This document shows, one piece after another, positions 60,967 to 64,000 of a stretch of DNA of 64,000 nucleotides. The stretch comes from Nocardioides sp. CFH 31398 (lineage in GTDB: Bacteria > Actinomycetota > Actinomycetes > Propionibacteriales > Nocardioidaceae). The notes under the pieces are model-generated. The model did not search any database, had not been told where the DNA came from, and was given only the letters and a program-made list of their open reading frames with translations. The position numbers were made by a program, and so were the translations under genes. The DNA lies in NCBI RefSeq assembly GCF_022436705.1, contig NZ_JAKUHT010000011.1, positions 1 to 64,000 of the forward strand, written 5' to 3'. Each line of letters opens with the position of its first letter. The first letter of the stretch is position 1.

Positions 60967-61008
60967 AGACGTCCAACGTCTTGGCAACCGGGGATGGGGC
61001 AGTAATGT
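60967..61008 (+). promoter_or_regulatory. mpa promoter with operator on the -35 box
   Basis: TTGGCA (60981-60986) and TAATGT (61003-61008) with a 16-base spacer form the best primary-sigma promoter in the window. The palindrome AGACGT-CCA-ACGTCT (60967-60981) abuts and overlaps the -35 by one base, so a regulator bound there would compete with polymerase or contact it. A 33-nt leader with GGAGG then leads to the GTG. Confidence 0.65.
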
Positions 61009-61041
61009 CCAGAGCAAGCGGACCTACCGGAGGTGGTCGTC

Positions 61042-62793
61042 GTGCCCGAGCAGCCTGAAGCCCAGACCGCGGCGGAGCTGCGCCGTCAGGTCGCCTACCT
61101 CGAGGCCGAGGTGGGGGACCTGCGCCGCCGCCAGTCGTCCGGCCGCACGTCGGGGTCGACGTCCGGTCTCGAGGCGCGGTTGGCCGACACCGAGCGCTCG
61201 CTGGCGTCGGTGTCCTCCCAGAACGAGCGACTGGCCTCCACCCTGCGCGAGGCGCGGGACCAGATCACGAAGCTGAAGGAGGAGGTCGACCGGCTCGCAC
61301 AGCCGCCGGCCGGCTTCGGCACCGTGCTGGACCGCAACGACGACGACACCGTCGACGTGTTCACCGGCGGCCGCAAGCTCCGGGTGAACGTCAGCCCCAA
61401 CGTGGAGCTCGACGACCTGCGCCGCGGCCAGGAGGTCCTGCTCAACGAGGCCCTGAACATCGTGGCCGCGTTCCACTACGAGCAGGTCGGCGAGGTCGTC
61501 ATGCTCAAGGAGGCGCTGGCCGACGGCGAGCGGGTCCTGGTCATCGCGAACGCCGACGAGGAGCGCGTCGTCCGGTTGGCCGAGCCGTTGCGCGGTCCCG
61601 ACGTGACGCTGCGCGCCGGGGACTCGCTGCTGCTCGACACCCGCTCCGGCTACGTCTACGAGGTCGTCCCGAAGTCCGAGGTCGAGGAGCTGGTCCTCGA
61701 GGAGGTCCCGGACATCGCCTACGAGTCCATCGGTGGTCTCGTCGGTCAGATCGAGCAGATCCGGGACGCCGTCGAGCTGCCCTACCTGCACCCGGAGATG
61801 TTCGTCGAGCACGAGCTCAAGCCGCCGAAGGGCGTCCTGCTGTACGGCCCGCCCGGCTGCGGCAAGACCCTCATCGCGAAGGCCGTCGCGAACAGCCTCG
61901 CGAAGAAGGTGGCCGCCCGCACGGGCCAGGAGGGCAAGTCCTACTTCCTGAACATCAAGGGCCCCGAGCTGCTCAACAAGTACGTCGGGGAGACCGAGCG
62001 CCACATCCGGCTCGTGTTCCAGCGGGCCCGGGAGAAGGCGTCGATGGGCACGCCCGTCATCGTGTTCTTCGACGAGATGGACTCGCTGTTCCGCACCCGC
62101 GGCTCCGGGGTCTCCTCGGACGTCGAGAACACGATCGTCCCGCAGCTGCTGAGCGAGATCGACGGCGTCGAGACGCTGGAGAACGTCCTGGTCATCGGTG
62201 CCTCGAACCGCGAGGACATGATCGACCCCGCGATCCTGCGCCCCGGCCGCCTCGACGTGAAGATCAAGATCGAGCGCCCGGACGCCGAGTCGGCACGCGA
62301 CATCTTCTCGAAGTACCTGACCCCCCGCCTCCCGCTGCACGCCGACGACCTGGGTGAGTTCGGCGGCGACCGCGTCGCGTGCGTCGACGGCATGATCCGG
62401 GCGACCGTCGAGCGGATGTACACCGAGACTGACGAGAACCGGTTCCTCGAGGTCACCTACGCCAACGGGGACAAGGAGATCCTGTACTTCAAGGACTTCA
62501 ACTCCGGCGCGATGATCCAGAACATCGTCGACCGGGCGAAGAAGATGGCGATCAAGGACCTCCTCGACCACGATCAGAAGGGCCTGCGGGTCCAGCACCT
62601 GCTCCAGGCCTGCGTCGACGAGTTCAAGGAGAACGAGGACCTCCCGAACACGACCAACCCCGACGACTGGGCCCGCATCTCCGGCAAGAAGGGCGAGCGG
62701 ATCGTCTTCATCCGCACCCTCATCACCGGCAAGCAGGGCACCGAGCCCGGCCGCTCCATCGACACGGTCTCCAACACCGGCCAGTACCTCTGA
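61042..62793 (+). CDS. mpa: Proteasome-activating AAA ATPase (Mpa/ARC)
   Basis: 583 residues, GTG with GGAGG 8 nt upstream. An N-terminal coiled coil (about 5-88) that captures Pup is followed by OB domains (about 90-210). The AAA module has Walker A GPPGCGKT (269-276) and Walker [10 protein letters not shown] (339-347). The C-terminus ends GQYL, the motif that docks into the 20S core. The ring unfolds pupylated proteins for the proteasome. Genes for Pup and the core are not in the window; a possible dop begins at 63991. Confidence 0.96.
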   Translation: MPEQPEAQTAAELRRQVAYLEAEVGDLRRRQSSGRTSGSTSGLEARLADTERSLASVSSQNERLASTLREARDQITKLKEEVDRLAQPPAGFGTVLDRNDDDTVDVFTGGRKLRVNVSPNVELDDLRRGQEVLLNEALNIVAAFHYEQVGEVVMLKEALADGERVLVIANADEERVVRLAEPLRGPDVTLRAGDSLLLDTRSGYVYEVVPKSEVEELVLEEVPDIAYESIGGLVGQIEQIRDAVELPYLHPEMFVEHELKPPKGVLLYGPPGCGKTLIAKAVANSLAKKVAARTGQEGKSYFLNIKGPELLNKYVGETERHIRLVFQRAREKASMGTPVIVFFDEMDSLFRTRGSGVSSDVENTIVPQLLSEIDGVETLENVLVIGASNREDMIDPAILRPGRLDVKIKIERPDAESARDIFSKYLTPRLPLHADDLGEFGGDRVACVDGMIRATVERMYTETDENRFLEVTYANGDKEILYFKDFNSGAMIQNIVDRAKKMAIKDLLDHDQKGLRVQHLLQACVDEFKENEDLPNTTNPDDWARISGKKGERIVFIRTLITGKQGTEPGRSIDTVSNTGQYL

Positions 62794-62816
62794 GTCCGGC
62801 GCCGGGCGGCCCCGGC

Positions 62817-62883
62817 GGCGCCGTTTCCGCGTAAACGGCAGTCGCCGGGCGCCCCGGCACGCCGTTCCGCACGAATCGGTGCC
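62817..62883. repeat. Palindromic repeat pair H
   Basis: H1 (62817-62841; GCGCCGTTTCC and GTAAACGGC) and H2 (62856-62883; GGCACGCCGTTCC and GAATCGGTGCC) lie between convergent mpa and the sulfotransferase gene. H1 has decayed arms. The gap to 62964 shows no gene. Confidence 0.82.
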
Positions 62884-62964
62884 CCGGGGGCTGCCCCGAG
62901 GGGCCGCGCCTCGGTCGGTAGGGCCTCGAGGCGCCGGCCGGAGGTCGTTCGGCCGTCGAGCCGC

Positions 62965-63861
62965 TCAGTAGGAGTGTGGGCGGGCCATCGTCGAGCGGAC
63001 GGCGTCGACGTCGAAGTCCTCGCCCAGCCATCGGAACAGACCCTCGAGCACCTGCGGGTCGGCCACCCAGTCGTCGTAGTGCACCCGGTACGCCGCGTCG
63101 CCGAGCTCGTCGGCCAGGGCGAGCAGGTCTGCCTCCGTGCGCTCGAGCAGGGCCCGCGACTCCGGGTCCTTGCCCCACCACTTGCTGACGGAGACCGCGT
63201 CGAGGTTGCGGGTGTTGACGATGAACCGGGCGCCGGGGAACACCTCCCGCAGCCACGCGACGTACCCCGGAGTGTCCGGCTCGTCCCAGCGGATCTCCTT
63301 GAAACCGGTCACCCGTGTGCCCGGCTCGGGACGCAGCAGCGAGTCGAGCGCCAGCTTGCGCTCGGCGAGGCGGGTGCGCCGGCTGGGCAGCTGATCCATG
63401 CCGAAGAACGGGTGGGTGGCGTCGTTGCCGTCCTCGATGCCCTTGCGGCGACGCTCGCGACGCTGGTTGCGGCGAACCTTGTGCACGGCTGCGTCGAACG
63501 CCCAGACGTGCCGCAGCGTCTGCCGATTCTCACCACGGATCAAGTAGCCCGGGATGGCGTTGAGGATGCCCTGGAGCAGGGTCGAACCACTGCGGCCGTA
63601 CGTGACGATGAAGACGTAGCCGAGGTCGTCGCGGACCTCCAGGCGCCCCACCTTGGCCCGCAGGGTCCGGGTCCGCTTCTCCAGCCGGGCCACCCGGGCG
63701 CGTGCCCGCTCGCGCTGCTGCTCGGCGGCCTCGGCGCGCGCGCGGGTCCGGGTCAGCTCCTCGCGGAGGGCCTCGACCTCGCTGCGACGGGCAGGGACCA
63801 CGCCACGCAGACCGCTGCGGGTGCGCCGCGCGACGCGCCGCGGCAGGTCGTCTCGTGTCAC
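62965..63861 (-). CDS. Sulfotransferase-family protein with N-terminal coiled coil
   Basis: 298 residues, GTG start without a clear ribosome-binding site. A basic N-terminus and a predicted coiled coil (about 28-76, REELTRTRARAEAAEQQRE) precede a PAPS-type sulfotransferase fold. The 5'-phosphosulfate loop is FIVTYGRSGSTLLQ (about 84-97), and a KEIRW...FIVNTRNLDAV segment holds the 3'-phosphate Arg. The acceptor is unknown. It interrupts the usual mpa-to-dop neighbourhood and is bracketed by palindromic repeats (62817-62883 and 63879-63902). Confidence 0.82.
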   Translation of the reverse strand: MTRDDLPRRVARRTRSGLRGVVPARRSEVEALREELTRTRARAEAAEQQRERARARVARLEKRTRTLRAKVGRLEVRDDLGYVFIVTYGRSGSTLLQGILNAIPGYLIRGENRQTLRHVWAFDAAVHKVRRNQRRERRRKGIEDGNDATHPFFGMDQLPSRRTRLAERKLALDSLLRPEPGTRVTGFKEIRWDEPDTPGYVAWLREVFPGARFIVNTRNLDAVSVSKWWGKDPESRALLERTEADLLALADELGDAAYRVHYDDWVADPQVLEGLFRWLGEDFDVDAVRSTMARPHSY

Positions 63862-63878
63862 GGCGGCGAGTCTCCCAC

Positions 63879-63902
63879 GCGCCGTTCGTGCCGAATCGGC
63901 GC
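63879..63902. repeat. Palindromic repeat unit I
   Basis: GCGCCGTTCG-TGC-CGAATCGGCGC, a single unit 17 nt before the sulfotransferase start codon. Confidence 0.8.
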
Positions 63903-63990
63903 AGTCGCGCCCGCCTCGGCCCCTCCTCGGTCCCTCCTCGGGCCCCGCCGGCGCGCACCGCACCCGCCTGCACCCGCGTAGGCTCGCCGC

Positions 63991-64000
63991 ATGAGCGTGC
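63991..64000 (+). CDS. Start of a gene cut by the window edge, possibly dop
   Basis: TAGGCT (63979-63984) is followed after 6 nt by an ATG opening M-S-V, the promoter/start pattern used throughout this window. In actinobacteria the depupylase gene dop usually follows mpa, and Dop proteins often begin MSVRR or similar. Three codons cannot prove it; the identity is inferred from position. Confidence 0.4.

Overview
The window is bacterial, very GC-rich chromosomal DNA. Several markers point to an actinobacterium. These are a mycothiol ligase (mshC), a Pup-proteasome ATPase (mpa/arc) beside a TrmI-type tRNA methyltransferase, a GuaB1-type IMPDH paralogue, and CE1758/CE1759, DUF3090, SCO1664 and MSMEG_4193-type genes. 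Many GTG starts and many starts placed 6-8 nt after a TANNNT box fit the same group. A Nocardioides-like (Propionibacteriales) host is my inference, not something the sequence proves.

Layout. 1-1.2 kb: a GC-only edge, a frameshifted secreted-protein gene and a guanidinium exporter. 1.2-5.7 kb: peroxide-defence block with divergent katA and katG and a Fur-family regulator. 5.7-9.0 kb: a tightly coupled operon of a Vps4-like AAA ATPase and two TPR membrane proteins. 9-14 kb: flavin monooxygenase/FMN reductase pair, PEBP protein, CysG, rRNA methyltransferase. 14-18 kb: peptide deformylase, two acyl-CoA dehydrogenases, a histone H1-like protein. 18.5-29.5 kb: YiaA/B protein, DUF2252 pair, EamA transporter with GntR regulator, galK, subtilase, ankyrin protein, GuaB1, BCCT transporter. 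29.5-37.5 kb: HNH protein, ICL/PEPM enzyme, second katG, GH6-like protein, tRNA-Leu, GAF histidine kinase. 37.5-51.5 kb: M20 peptidase, UppP, CorA, then the conserved run phosphomutase-DUF3090-SCO1664-mshC, PAC2 protein, metH, HAD phosphatase. 51.5-57.5 kb: five-gene peptide-type ABC transporter. 57.6-64 kb: RecB-like nuclease, site-2 protease, TrmI, Mpa, a sulfotransferase, and the first codons of a gene that may be dop.

The most unusual signal is a family of about 18 short palindromes (GCCGTTTC-N3/5-GAAACGGC and GATTCGG/GAATCGG variants), found near 14 kb and then repeatedly from 41 to 64 kb. Most lie between genes, often as spaced pairs. Some lie in frame inside two ABC-transporter genes, and one forms the last codons of the deformylase gene, always read as a D-A-V-S-A-E-[S/T]-A-like peptide. 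No RAYT, transposase or integrase is visible.

Other regulatory structure: a shared Fur-type word upstream of fur and of the distant katG2, a FadR-subfamily GntR operator before the EamA-gntR pair, a palindrome on the -35 of the mpa promoter, and two copies of a 39-nt terminator-like element 45 kb apart. No CRISPR array, prophage, IS element or rRNA gene was seen. No gene-free stretch exceeds about 300 bases.
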